From Roseateles asaccharophilus (GTDB lineage: Bacteria; Pseudomonadota; Gammaproteobacteria; Burkholderiales; Burkholderiaceae_C): a stretch of DNA of 64,000 nt. The translations under genes were made by a program, and so were the position numbers. The notes beneath the pieces are model-generated. The model had not been told where the DNA came from. It made no database searches and saw only the letters and a list, made by a program, of their open reading frames with translations. Positions 25,098 to 33,070 of the stretch are shown in pieces. The DNA lies in contig NZ_SNXE01000003.1 of assembly GCF_004362405.1 (NCBI RefSeq), positions 124,001 through 188,000 on the forward strand, given 5' to 3'. How positions within the stretch are numbered: position 1 is the stretch's first letter; each line of letters starts with the position of its first letter.

Positions 25098-26866
25098 TCA
25101 CGCTCGACCAGCTCAACACCGCCCCCCCCGCCGACTTCGTCGCGCTGCTGGACGGCACGTATGAGCATTCACCCTGGATCGCGGAGCGCGCCGCCGCGGC
25201 ACGGCCTTTTCTGAGCCTGGCCCAGCTCAAGCACGCGCTCGCCAGCGTGGTGCGCGAGGCCACGCCGGACGAGCAGCTGGGCCTGATCCGCGCCCACCCC
25301 GAGCTGGCGGGCAAAGCCGCCATCGCGGGTGAGCTCACGGCCGAGTCCACGAACGAGCAAAGCCGCGCCGGCCTCACCGCCTGCACGCCCGAGGAGTTCG
25401 CCCGCCTGCAGCAGCTCAATGCCGACTACAAGGCCAAGTTCGGCTGGCCCTTCATCCTGGCGGTGCGCGGCCCGCGCGGCCAGGGCCTGAGCCGGGGCGA
25501 AATCATTGCCACCTTCGCGCGCCGCCTGGCCGGTCACCCGGATTTCGAGCGCGCGGAATGCCTGCGCCACATCCACCGCATCGCCGAGATCCGCCTGAAC
25601 GACAAGTTCGGCATCGAACCCGTGCTGGGCAACCAGATCTGGGACTGGGCCGAGCAGCTGGCCGTGCATTCCGACCCCGGCTTCAAGGAGCAGGGGCAGC
25701 TCACCGTCACCTACCTCACCGAGGCCCACCGCGCCGTGGCCGCCCAGCTGGCACGCTGGATGCGCGAGGACTGCGGCTTTGACGAGGTGAGCATCGACGC
25801 GGTGGGCAATGTCGTCGGTGTCTATCACGGCACTGACGCGAGCGCGCCGCGCCTCTTGACCGGCAGCCATTACGACACCGTGCGCAACGCCGGCAAGTAC
25901 GACGGCCGCCTGGGCATCCTCGTGCCCATGCTCTGCGTGCGCGAGCTCAAGCGCGCGGGCCGCCGCCTGCCCTATGGCCTGGAGGTGGTGGGCTTTGCCG
26001 AGGAAGAGGGCCAGCGCTACAAGGCCACCTTCCTGGGCTCGGGCGCGCTGATCCGGCGCTTCAAGCCCGAATGGCTGGACCAGCAGGACGCCCAGGGCGT
26101 GAGCATGCGCCAGGCCATGCAGGCCGCCGGCCTGCCCGGCACGCTGGAGGCCATCCAGGCCCTGGCGCGCGAGCCGCAGCGCTACCGCGGCTTTGTGGAA
26201 GCGCATATCGAGCAGGGCCCGGTGCTCAATGAGCTGGACCTGCCCCTGGGCATCGTCACCTCCATCAATGGCAGCGTGCGCTATGTGGGCGAGGTGCAGG
26301 GCATGGCCTCGCATGCCGGCACCACGCCCATGGACCGGCGGCGCGATGCCGCGGCCGCGGTGGCGGAGCTGATCCTCTATGTGGAGCAGCGCGCCGCGGC
26401 CGTGCCGGACGTCGTGGGCACCGTGGGCATGCTGGAGGTGCCCGCCGGCTCCATCAATGTGATCCCGGGCCGCTGCAAGTTCAGCCTGGACCTGCGCGCC
26501 ACCACCAATGCCGCGCGCGACGCGCTGGACGCCGATGTGCAGGCCGAGCTGGCCCGCATCTGCGCGCGCCGCGGCCTGAGCTTCCAGCTCACGCCCACCG
26601 AGAACGCCAGCGCCGCGCCCAGCGACCCGGCCTGGCAGCAGCGCTGGGAGCGCGTGGTCCAGGGCCTGGGCCTGCCGGTGTTCCGCATGCCCTCGGGCGC
26701 GGGGCATGACGCCATGAAGCTGCACGAGGCCATGCCCCAGGCCATGCTCTTTCTGCGCGGCCTGAACTCGGGCATCAGCCACAACCCGCTGGAATCCATC
26801 AGCAACGACGACGCCGAACTCTGCGTGCGCGCCTTCCAGGCCTTGCTGGAACAGGAAGAACTCTGA
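25088..26866 (+). CDS. uraD-allC: Bifunctional OHCU decarboxylase / allantoate amidohydrolase (UraD-AllC fusion)
   Basis: A 592-residue two-domain protein. Residues 1 to about 172 are UraD: RAHPELAGKAAIAGELTAES with the catalytic His, then SNEQSRAGL-like TNEQSRAGL and FGWPFILAV. From about 180 to the end is an M20-type allantoate amidohydrolase: GSHYDTVRNAGKYDGRLG (metal His and Asp), FAEEEGQRYKATFLGSG, EAHIEQGPVLNE, GMASHAGTTPMDRRRD and SGISHNPLESI. UraD converts OHCU to S-allantoin; AllC turns allantoate into ureidoglycine/ureidoglycolate plus ammonia and CO2. PuuE, encoded just upstream, does the step between them. Two candidate ATGs (25088, 25094); the second makes an ATGA overlap with puuE. 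Confidence 0.93.
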   Translation: MGMITLDQLNTAPPADFVALLDGTYEHSPWIAERAAAARPFLSLAQLKHALASVVREATPDEQLGLIRAHPELAGKAAIAGELTAESTNEQSRAGLTACTPEEFARLQQLNADYKAKFGWPFILAVRGPRGQGLSRGEIIATFARRLAGHPDFERAECLRHIHRIAEIRLNDKFGIEPVLGNQIWDWAEQLAVHSDPGFKEQGQLTVTYLTEAHRAVAAQLARWMREDCGFDEVSIDAVGNVVGVYHGTDASAPRLLTGSHYDTVRNAGKYDGRLGILVPMLCVRELKRAGRRLPYGLEVVGFAEEEGQRYKATFLGSGALIRRFKPEWLDQQDAQGVSMRQAMQAAGLPGTLEAIQALAREPQRYRGFVEAHIEQGPVLNELDLPLGIVTSINGSVRYVGEVQGMASHAGTTPMDRRRDAAAAVAELILYVEQRAAAVPDVVGTVGMLEVPAGSINVIPGRCKFSLDLRATTNAARDALDADVQAELARICARRGLSFQLTPTENASAAPSDPAWQQRWERVVQGLGLPVFRMPSGAGHDAMKLHEAMPQAMLFLRGLNSGISHNPLESISNDDAELCVRAFQALLEQEEL

Positions 26867-26874
26867 ACAACACC

Positions 26875-28110
26875 ATGGACACACATTACGCCCAGCTGGA
26901 CGCCTGGATTGCCGCCCATTTCGAGGAGGAAGTGTGCTTCCTCCAGGCCCTGGTGCAGGTTCCCACCGACACCCCGCCCGGCAACAACGCGCCGCACGCC
27001 GAACGCACCGCCGAGCTGCTGCAGGCCATGGGCTACCAGGCTGAGAAGCATGTGGTGCCTGAGGCCGAGGTGCGCGACTACGGCCTGCAGTCGATCACCA
27101 ACCTGATCGTGCGCCGCAAGTTCGCGGAGGCGGGTCCGGTCATCGCCCTGAACGCCCATGGCGATGTGGTGCCGCCCGGCGAGGGTTGGACCCACGGCCC
27201 CTACAGCGGCGAGATCGTGGACGGCCAGCTCTATGGCCGCGCCAGCGCGGTCAGCAAGAGCGACTTCGCCACCTACACCTTTGCGCTGCGCGCGCTGGAG
27301 TCGCTGGGCCTGCCCCTGAAGGGCGGCGTGGAGCTGCACTTCACCTACGACGAGGAGTTCGGTGGCGAGCTGGGCCCGGGCTGGCTGCTGCAGCAAGGCC
27401 TCACCAAGCCGGACTATCTGCTGGCCGCCGGCTTCAGCTACCAGGTGGTCACGGCCCACAACGGCTGCCTGCAGCTGGAAGTCACGCTGCACGGCCTGGC
27501 CTCGCATGCCGCCTACCCGCACACCGGCGTGGACGCGCTGCAGGCCGCCAACCAGCTGCTCAGCGCGCTCTATGCCCACAACGCCCTGCTCAAGACCCGC
27601 CTGTCCCAGGTGCCCGGCATCAGCCACCCCTATCTGAACGTGGGCCGCATCGAAGGCGGCAGCAATACCAATGTCGTGCCCGGCAAGGTGCTGATCAAGC
27701 TGGACCGCCGCATGATTCCCGAGGAGGATCCGGCGGCGGTGGAGGCCGAGGTGCGCGCCCTCATCGAGTCCACCGTGGCCGCCTGCCCCGGCATCCGCCT
27801 GGAGATCCGCCGCCTGCTGCTGGCCCACCCCATGACGCCCCTGCCCGGCGCCGCGCCCCTGGTGGCCGCGCTGCAACAGCATGGCGAGGCGGTCTTCGGC
27901 GAGCCCATCCCCACCTCGGGCACCCCGCTCTACACCGATGTGCGGCTCTACACCGCGCGCGGCATCCCGGCCGCCATCTATGGCGCCGGCCCGCGCACCG
28001 TGCTGGAGAGCAATGCCAAGCGGGCAGACGAGCATGTGGCCCTGGCCGATCTGCAGCGCGCCACCCAGGTGGTGGCCCGCACGCTCTACGAGCTGCTGAA
28101 GCCCGCCTGA
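26875..28110 (+). CDS. M20 family metallopeptidase/deacylase
   Basis: A 411-residue dinuclear-zinc hydrolase of the ArgE/DapE/CPG2 group. Metal-binding landmarks are ALNAHGDVVPPGEGW (His and Asp), YDEEFGGELGPGWLL (Glu pair) and the dimerisation lid around GLASHAAYPHTGVDAL. The usual GRGxxDMKGG element is changed to GRASAVSKSDFATY. No signal peptide, so cytosolic. It starts eight bases after the uraD-allC stop and is surely cotranscribed, which suggests a substrate in ureide catabolism, perhaps an N-carbamoyl compound downstream of AllC. That role is inferred from context; the family hydrolyses many N-acyl amino acids. Confidence 0.85.
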   Translation: MDTHYAQLDAWIAAHFEEEVCFLQALVQVPTDTPPGNNAPHAERTAELLQAMGYQAEKHVVPEAEVRDYGLQSITNLIVRRKFAEAGPVIALNAHGDVVPPGEGWTHGPYSGEIVDGQLYGRASAVSKSDFATYTFALRALESLGLPLKGGVELHFTYDEEFGGELGPGWLLQQGLTKPDYLLAAGFSYQVVTAHNGCLQLEVTLHGLASHAAYPHTGVDALQAANQLLSALYAHNALLKTRLSQVPGISHPYLNVGRIEGGSNTNVVPGKVLIKLDRRMIPEEDPAAVEAEVRALIESTVAACPGIRLEIRRLLLAHPMTPLPGAAPLVAALQQHGEAVFGEPIPTSGTPLYTDVRLYTARGIPAAIYGAGPRTVLESNAKRADEHVALADLQRATQVVARTLYELLKPA

Positions 28111-28256
28111 GCGTCGAGCAGGGCGCCGCCTGTCGGCCCGGCCTGCGGCCTGGCGGGGTGGATCTGCAGACTGTCGCAAGGCCGGGGCGGCAAGACCCGG
28201 CCCTGCCTAGACTCCGCAGCCATCCCTCCACCCACGGTCTTCGGACCTCTCACGCC

Positions 28257-28451
28257 ATGAGCATGCTGCAACGCATTTCCCTCCTCAGCCTGGCCCTGGG
28301 CAGCACCCTGCTGGTCAGCGCCTGCGTCATCACCCCGCACAGCGTCGGCGACGCCAGCGCCCATATGAACAAGATGAGCGAGCAGGCCCAGGCCACCTGC
28401 GGCGCGGGACAGGTCAAGGAAGTCAACGCCAAGAGCTTCAGCTGCAAATAG
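28257..28451 (+). CDS. Small lipoprotein (64 residues)
   Basis: From the ATG at 28257 the protein begins MSMLQRISLLSLALGSTLLV with a lipobox LVSAC, so the mature lipoprotein starts at Cys23 and has about 42 residues, including two further Cys (ATCGAGQ and SFSCK) that could form a disulfide. Hydrophilic mature sequence; function unknown. It is 146 bases after the M20 gene and may have its own promoter. A terminator follows at 28542. Similar short lipoproteins are common and poorly conserved. Confidence 0.65.
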   Translation: MSMLQRISLLSLALGSTLLVSACVITPHSVGDASAHMNKMSEQAQATCGAGQVKEVNAKSFSCK

Positions 28452-28496
28452 CCGCACCCCATCCTGGGGCGTGATGCACCAGATTGCCTCTTCCAA

Positions 28497-28510
28497 AACT
28501 GTATACAAAC
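28497..28510. promoter_or_regulatory. Second copy of the GntR-type operator core
   Basis: AACTGTATACAAAC contains TGTATACA, the same eight-base core as the palindrome between uraH and gntR. It lies about 150 bases upstream of the importer substrate-binding gene. A terminator stem stands between the site and that gene, so if it controls the importer the promoter must be downstream of the stem or read through it. Confidence 0.4.
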
Positions 28511-28541
28511 GGCCTTGGTGCCTGTATGCAGTCAATCGCAC

Positions 28542-28567
28542 AAAGCGCCTCCGCGGAGGCGCTTTTT
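28542..28567 (+). terminator. Rho-independent terminator after the small lipoprotein
   Basis: AAAGCGCCTCC pairs with GGAGGCGCTTT around a two-base loop, followed by TTTC. It ends the puuE to lipoprotein transcript. Confidence 0.85.
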
Positions 28568-28656
28568 CATTGGCATGGAGCTTGCTGAACTGAGGGTCAT
28601 GCGTCGCGGAATCACCGGATTCCCGGCTTCACGAACCGCCCCAGAAGGACAGCCCC

Positions 28657-29739
28657 ATGCGCCAGCCCAGCTCCACTCCCCAACCCGCCCGGCCCGGCTC
28701 GCGCCGTCACTGGCTGGCCGCCACCATGCTGGGCTTGTGCACCCTGGGCGCCGCCATGCCGGCCCTGGCGCAGAGCGCCGTGCCCCTCAAGTTTCAGCTG
28801 GACTGGCGCTTTGAAGGCCCCTCCGCCCTCTTTCTGCTGCCCATCGCCAAGGGCTACTTCAAGAACGTCGGCCTGGACGTAAGCCTGGACGCCGGCAATG
28901 GCTCTGGCGGCGCGGTCACGCGCGTGGCCTCGGGCTCCTATGACCTGGGCTTTGCCGATCTGGCGGCCCTGATGGAGTTCCACGCCAACAACCCCGACGC
29001 GCCCAACAAGCCCGTGGCGGTGATGATGGTCTACAACAACACGCCGGCCGCGGTGCTCACGCTCAAGAAGAGCGGCATCGCCAGCGTGGCCCAGCTCTCG
29101 GGCAAGAAGCTGGGCGCGCCGGTGTTCGACGCCGGTCGGCGCGGCTTCCCCATCTTCGCCAAGGCCAACAAGACCGAGAACGTGAGCTGGGTCAGCATGG
29201 ACCCGCCGCTGCGCGAAACCATGCTGGTGCGCGGCGATGTGGACGCCATCACCGGCTTCTCCTTCACCTCCCTGCTGAATCTGGAGGCGCGCGGCGTCAA
29301 GGCCGAGGATGTGAACGTCTTCCCCTATGCCAGCCACGGCGTCAAGCTCTACGGCAATGCCATCATTGCCTCGCCCAAGCTGATCAAGGAAAAGCCCGAG
29401 CTGCTCAAGGCCTTCCTCTCGGCCTTTGCCAAGGGCGCCAAGGAGGCGATGGCCAATCCGGACGCCGCCATTGCCTTCGTCAAGCAGCGCGACGCCATCA
29501 TCAACGAGGCCCTGGAAAAGCGCCGCCTGCGCATGGCCATCGATGCCGTGATCGCCAGCCCCGACGCGCGCGCCGAAGGCTTCGGCCAGGTCATGGGCCC
29601 GCGCCTGTCCCTGATGGCCAGCCAGATCTCCGACGCCTACGCCACCAAGACCCGCGTGCTGCCCGAGGCCGTGTGGAACGGCAGCTTCCTGCCACCGAAA
29701 TCCGAGCTCGATACCGTCCTGCCGGTGGCCAAGCGATGA
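28657..29739 (+). CDS. ABC transporter substrate-binding protein, NitT/TauT type
   Basis: A 360-residue periplasmic binding protein. A long N-region (RRHWLAATMLGLCTLGAAMPALAQ) gives a cleavable signal peptide. The mature part has the NMT1/THI5-like style of this family: KFQLDWRFEGPSALFLLPIA, KGYFKNVGLDVSLDAGNG, GSYDLGFADLAALMEF. Proteins of this class bind aromatic sulfonates, taurine, nitrate, pyrimidines or riboflavin precursors. Position beside ureide genes, and a shared operator core, suggest a purine-derived substrate such as allantoin or a hydantoin. It is the first gene of a SBP-ATPase-permease operon. Confidence 0.88.
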   Translation: MRQPSSTPQPARPGSRRHWLAATMLGLCTLGAAMPALAQSAVPLKFQLDWRFEGPSALFLLPIAKGYFKNVGLDVSLDAGNGSGGAVTRVASGSYDLGFADLAALMEFHANNPDAPNKPVAVMMVYNNTPAAVLTLKKSGIASVAQLSGKKLGAPVFDAGRRGFPIFAKANKTENVSWVSMDPPLRETMLVRGDVDAITGFSFTSLLNLEARGVKAEDVNVFPYASHGVKLYGNAIIASPKLIKEKPELLKAFLSAFAKGAKEAMANPDAAIAFVKQRDAIINEALEKRRLRMAIDAVIASPDARAEGFGQVMGPRLSLMASQISDAYATKTRVLPEAVWNGSFLPPKSELDTVLPVAKR

Positions 29740-29741
29740 AG

Positions 29742-29820
29742 GCGGGCCGAGCGCCGGGCCGCCCCAAGCCGGCCCGCATCCCCTCGGGGGATCGGCCGAT
29801 GTACCCATCGGACGAGGGGC
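29742..29820 (+). repeat. Hairpin array between importer SBP and ATPase genes
   Basis: Three pairings fill the 85-base gap: GCGGGCC with GGCCCGC (29742-29776), CCCCTC with GAGGGG (29780-29819), and inside the latter CCGATG with CATCGG (29796-29811). No U-tract follows. Such stems after a binding-protein gene usually protect the upstream message or lower expression of the downstream genes; it also resembles intergenic palindromes common in Burkholderiales. Confidence 0.6.
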
Positions 29821-29824
29821 TGTC

Positions 29825-30646
29825 ATGAGCTATGTCGACTTCCGGCGGGTCTGGCTCGCCTACAACGAGCAGCTCTGGAAACAGGGCAAGTTCGCCGTTG
29901 AGGACATCTCGCTGACGCTGAAGAAGGGCGAGTTCGCGGCCATCGTCGGCCCCTCTGGCTGCGGCAAGTCCACCTTCATGAAGCTGGCCACCGGGCTGAA
30001 GAAGCCCAGCCGCGGCGAGATCCATGTGGACGGCCAGCCGGTCGACGGGCCGCTGAAGATCAGCGGCATGGCCTTCCAGGCCGCCAGCCTGCTGCCCTGG
30101 CGCACGACGCTGGCCAATGTGATGCTGCCGCTGGAGATCGTGGAACCCCACCGCTCCCAGCTGCGCGCCCGGCGCGCCGAGTACGAGGCGCGCGCCCGCG
30201 AGCTGCTGGCCAGCGTGGGCCTGGCCGGCTACGAGGACAAGTTTCCCTGGCAGCTCTCGGGCGGCATGCAACAGCGCGCCAGCATCTGCCGCGCCCTGAT
30301 CCACGAGCCCCAGCTCCTGCTGCTGGACGAGCCCTTCGGCGCGCTGGATGCCTTCACCCGCGAGGAGCTCTGGTGCGCGCTGCGCGATCTGCAGGCGGCC
30401 AAGGGCTTCAATGTGATTCTGGTGACGCATGACCTGCGCGAGAGCGTGTTCCTGGCCGACACCGTCTATGTGATGAGCAAGAGTCCCGGCCGCATCCTGC
30501 ACCGCCGCGAGATCGAGCTGCCCAGGCCGCGCGATCTGGAGATCACCTACACGCCCGCCTTCACCGAGATCGTGCACGAGCTACGCGGTCATATCGGTGG
30601 CATCAGCGGTGCACTCCGCAAAACCGGTGCCGAGGTCGCTCAATGA
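29825..30646 (+). CDS. ABC transporter ATP-binding protein, NitT/TauT type
   Basis: A 273-residue ATPase with Walker A GPSGCGKST (about residues 40-48), signature [16 protein letters not shown] (about 143-158), Walker B LLLLDEPFGALD and the switch His in VTHDLRES. It energises import through the permease encoded next, whose start overlaps its stop by four bases. The beginning (YVDFRRVWLAYNEQLWKQG) is unusually long before the first strand, but otherwise the protein is typical. Confidence 0.93.
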   Translation: MSYVDFRRVWLAYNEQLWKQGKFAVEDISLTLKKGEFAAIVGPSGCGKSTFMKLATGLKKPSRGEIHVDGQPVDGPLKISGMAFQAASLLPWRTTLANVMLPLEIVEPHRSQLRARRAEYEARARELLASVGLAGYEDKFPWQLSGGMQQRASICRALIHEPQLLLLDEPFGALDAFTREELWCALRDLQAAKGFNVILVTHDLRESVFLADTVYVMSKSPGRILHRREIELPRPRDLEITYTPAFTEIVHELRGHIGGISGALRKTGAEVAQ

Positions 30647-31416
30647 ACCATCGTGCCCAACAGATGTTCCAACGCTTCGCCCCTTGGCTCTTGCTCGCCG
30701 CCATCCTGCTGCTGTGGCAGCTGGTCTGCAGCGCGCTGCAGGTCTCGGACTTCATCTTCCCCAGCCCCTGGTCGGTGCTGGAGGCCGGCGCGGAGCACTG
30801 GCAGGCTATCCTGGGCCACGCCTGGCGCACCTTCTGGGTGACGCTCGTGGGCTTCGGCATCGCCATTCTCGTGGGCGTGCTGCTGGGCTTTCTGATGGGC
30901 AGCTCCCAGCTGGCCTACAAGGCCATGTACCCGCTGATGACCGGCTTCAACGCCCTGCCCAAAGCGGCCTTCGTGCCCATTCTGGTGGTGTGGTTCGGCA
31001 TCGGCATCGGGCCGGCCATCCTGACGGCCTTCCTGATCAGCTTCTTCCCCATCATGGTGAACATCGCCACCGGCCTGGCCACCCTGGAGCCGGAGCTGGA
31101 GGACGTGCTGCGCGTGCTGGGCGCGCGCCGCTGGGATGTGCTGATCAAGGTGGGCCTGCCGCGCTCCCTGCCCTATTTCTTCGCCGCGCTGAAGGTGGCC
31201 ATCACCCTGGCCTTTGTGGGCAGCACAGTCTCGGAGATGACCGCCTCCAACGAGGGCATCGGCTATCTGCTGATCTCCGCGGGTGCTTCCATGCAGATGG
31301 GCCTGGCCTTCGCCGGCCTGCTCACCGTGGGCGCCATGGCCATGCTGATGTACGAGTTCTTCGCCGTGCTGGAGCGCCGCCTCACCGGCTGGGCCCATCG
31401 CGGCGGCCAGCACTGA
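30643..31416 (+). CDS. ABC transporter permease, NitT/TauT type
   Basis: A 257-residue inner membrane protein with about six transmembrane helices and the EAA loop in the family form (VLGARRWDVLIKVGLPRSLP, about residues 158-177). It forms the channel of the importer with the preceding ATPase and the binding protein. ATGA overlap with the ATPase gene. The porin gene follows 43 bases downstream and may be cotranscribed, providing outer-membrane passage for the same solute. Confidence 0.93.
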   Translation: MNHRAQQMFQRFAPWLLLAAILLLWQLVCSALQVSDFIFPSPWSVLEAGAEHWQAILGHAWRTFWVTLVGFGIAILVGVLLGFLMGSSQLAYKAMYPLMTGFNALPKAAFVPILVVWFGIGIGPAILTAFLISFFPIMVNIATGLATLEPELEDVLRVLGARRWDVLIKVGLPRSLPYFFAALKVAITLAFVGSTVSEMTASNEGIGYLLISAGASMQMGLAFAGLLTVGAMAMLMYEFFAVLERRLTGWAHRGGQH

Positions 31417-31459
31417 AGTGCCACCCCTTTCCTCACTCCCTTCGAAAGAAAAGCAAACC

Positions 31460-32458
31460 ATGAAAATGACTCAGCTCACCCTCGCGGCCACCCTGTGCGC
31501 CCTGGCCTGCAGCGGCGCCCAGGCGCAGGCCCAGGTGAATCTCTACGGCCTGATGGACCTCAGCGTGGGCTCCACCAAGGCCGTGGGCGGTGCCGCCATC
31601 AAGGGTGTGGACAGCGGCAAGATGAGCACCAGCTACTTCGGCATGAGCGGCAGCGAAGCCCTGGGCGATGGTCTCTCGGCCTTCTTCACCCTGGACAGCT
31701 TTCTGCGCGCCGATGTGGGCAATAACGGCCGCTTCAACGGCGACAACTTCTGGGCCCGCAATGCCTTTGTGGGCCTGAGCCACAAGAATGCCGGCACCCT
31801 GCGCCTGGGTCGCAACACCACGCCGCTGTTCGTGCAGACCCTGCTCTTCAATGCCTTCGGCGACTCCTTCGGCTACTCGCCCAGCATCCGCCACTACTTC
31901 AGCGCCGGCGCCACGGCCGGCGGCACCACGGTGACGGGCGATACCGGCTGGAGCGACTCGGTCCAGTACCTCAGCCCCAAGTTCGGCGGCTTCAGCGTTG
32001 GCGCCATCGTCGCCGCCGGTGAAGGCGCGGGGGGCCGCAACTACGGCCTGAACGCCGGCTATGGCCAGGGCGCCTTTGCCGCCAGCTTCACCTACCAGAA
32101 CGTCAAGAAGGACGGCTCCACCCCCGTGGCCGACAGCGAGACCTGGCAGGCCGCCGCCTCCTACGATCTGGGTGCCGCCAAGCTCTTCGGCCAGTACGGC
32201 GAGGTGGACAACCTCACGACGGGCCGCGACTACAAGATCCTGGGCCTGGGCGCCGCCGTGCCTCTGGGCAATGGCAAGCTGCTGGCCCAGTACAGCCGCC
32301 TGAACGCCTCCGTGGGCGCGGACCGCCAGACCTTCAGCTTCGGCTATGACTACATCCTGTCCAAGCGCAGCGATCTCTATGCCGTGGCCATGAGCGACAA
32401 GCTGGACGGCCTGAGCAAGGGCAATAGCTACTCGGTGGGCCTGCGCCACCGCTTCTGA
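31460..32458 (+). CDS. Porin, Gram-negative type (OmpC-like, betaproteobacterial)
   Basis: A 332-residue outer membrane barrel. The signal peptide is MKMTQLTLAATLCALACSGAQAQAQ; the mature N-terminus VNLYGLMDLSVG and the C-terminal GLRHRF with the terminal Phe are the hallmarks of the trimeric porins of Burkholderiales. The segment SGSEALGDGLSAFFTLDS and RNAFVGLSHKNAGTLRLGR are also typical. The start at 31460 follows a purine-rich AAAGAAAAG. Immediately downstream of the importer operon, it may supply the importer substrate to the periplasm, though general diffusion porins are common. Confidence 0.92.
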   Translation: MKMTQLTLAATLCALACSGAQAQAQVNLYGLMDLSVGSTKAVGGAAIKGVDSGKMSTSYFGMSGSEALGDGLSAFFTLDSFLRADVGNNGRFNGDNFWARNAFVGLSHKNAGTLRLGRNTTPLFVQTLLFNAFGDSFGYSPSIRHYFSAGATAGGTTVTGDTGWSDSVQYLSPKFGGFSVGAIVAAGEGAGGRNYGLNAGYGQGAFAASFTYQNVKKDGSTPVADSETWQAAASYDLGAAKLFGQYGEVDNLTTGRDYKILGLGAAVPLGNGKLLAQYSRLNASVGADRQTFSFGYDYILSKRSDLYAVAMSDKLDGLSKGNSYSVGLRHRF

Positions 32459-32564
32459 TTCCGGAGCCAAGCGGGTCTTTGGACTTTGCCGCCATACTGC
32501 GAGCCGGGGCGCTCCCTGCGGAGTGCTCCGGTGAGCTTGTTTGCACGATGGAGATCTCTAGACC

Positions 32565-33044
32565 ATGAGTTTGAAGTTCCGTTCCTGGGCCTTGACCCTG
32601 CCCCTGCTGCTGTGCGCCCTGGGCGCCCAGGCCCAGTCCCTCAAGGCCGAACAGGCCTGGGTGCGCGCCACCGTGGCCCAGCAAAAGGCCACCGGCGCCT
32701 TCATGAACCTCAGCAGCAGCCAGGCCGGCCGTGTGATCGAGGCACGCTCGCCCGTCGCCGGCATCGTGGAAATCCACGAAATGAAGATGGACGGCAACGT
32801 CATGAAGATGCGCGCCATGCCCGCCCTGGAGCTGGGCGCCGGCCAGCGCGTGGAGCTCAAGCCGGGCGGCTATCACATCATGCTGATGGAGCTGAAGGCG
32901 CCCATCAAGCCGGGCGATGAAGTGCCGCTGAGCCTGGTCTTCGAGGGCAAGGACGGCAAGCGCGAGACCCTGGAGCTCAAGGCCGCCGCACGTGGCATGG
33001 CGCCCGAAGGCGCCGGCCATGGCCACGGTCATGGCAAGCACTGA
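32565..33044 (+). CDS. Copper chaperone PCu(A)C
   Basis: A 159-residue periplasmic protein. A signal peptide (SWALTLPLLLCALGAQAQ) is followed by the PCu(A)C domain with its His/Met copper site: His in VEIHEMKMDGNVMKMR and GGYHIMLMEL. The C-terminal tail GHGHGHGKH is His-rich and could bind additional metal. Family members deliver Cu(I) to cytochrome oxidase. Here the next gene is ureD, 26 bases downstream, an unusual partner; the two may be cotranscribed by position without a shared function. Confidence 0.92.
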   Translation: MSLKFRSWALTLPLLLCALGAQAQSLKAEQAWVRATVAQQKATGAFMNLSSSQAGRVIEARSPVAGIVEIHEMKMDGNVMKMRAMPALELGAGQRVELKPGGYHIMLMELKAPIKPGDEVPLSLVFEGKDGKRETLELKAAARGMAPEGAGHGHGHGKH

Positions 33045-33070
33045 GCACGGCTCTTGCTAGCCCAAGCCCC

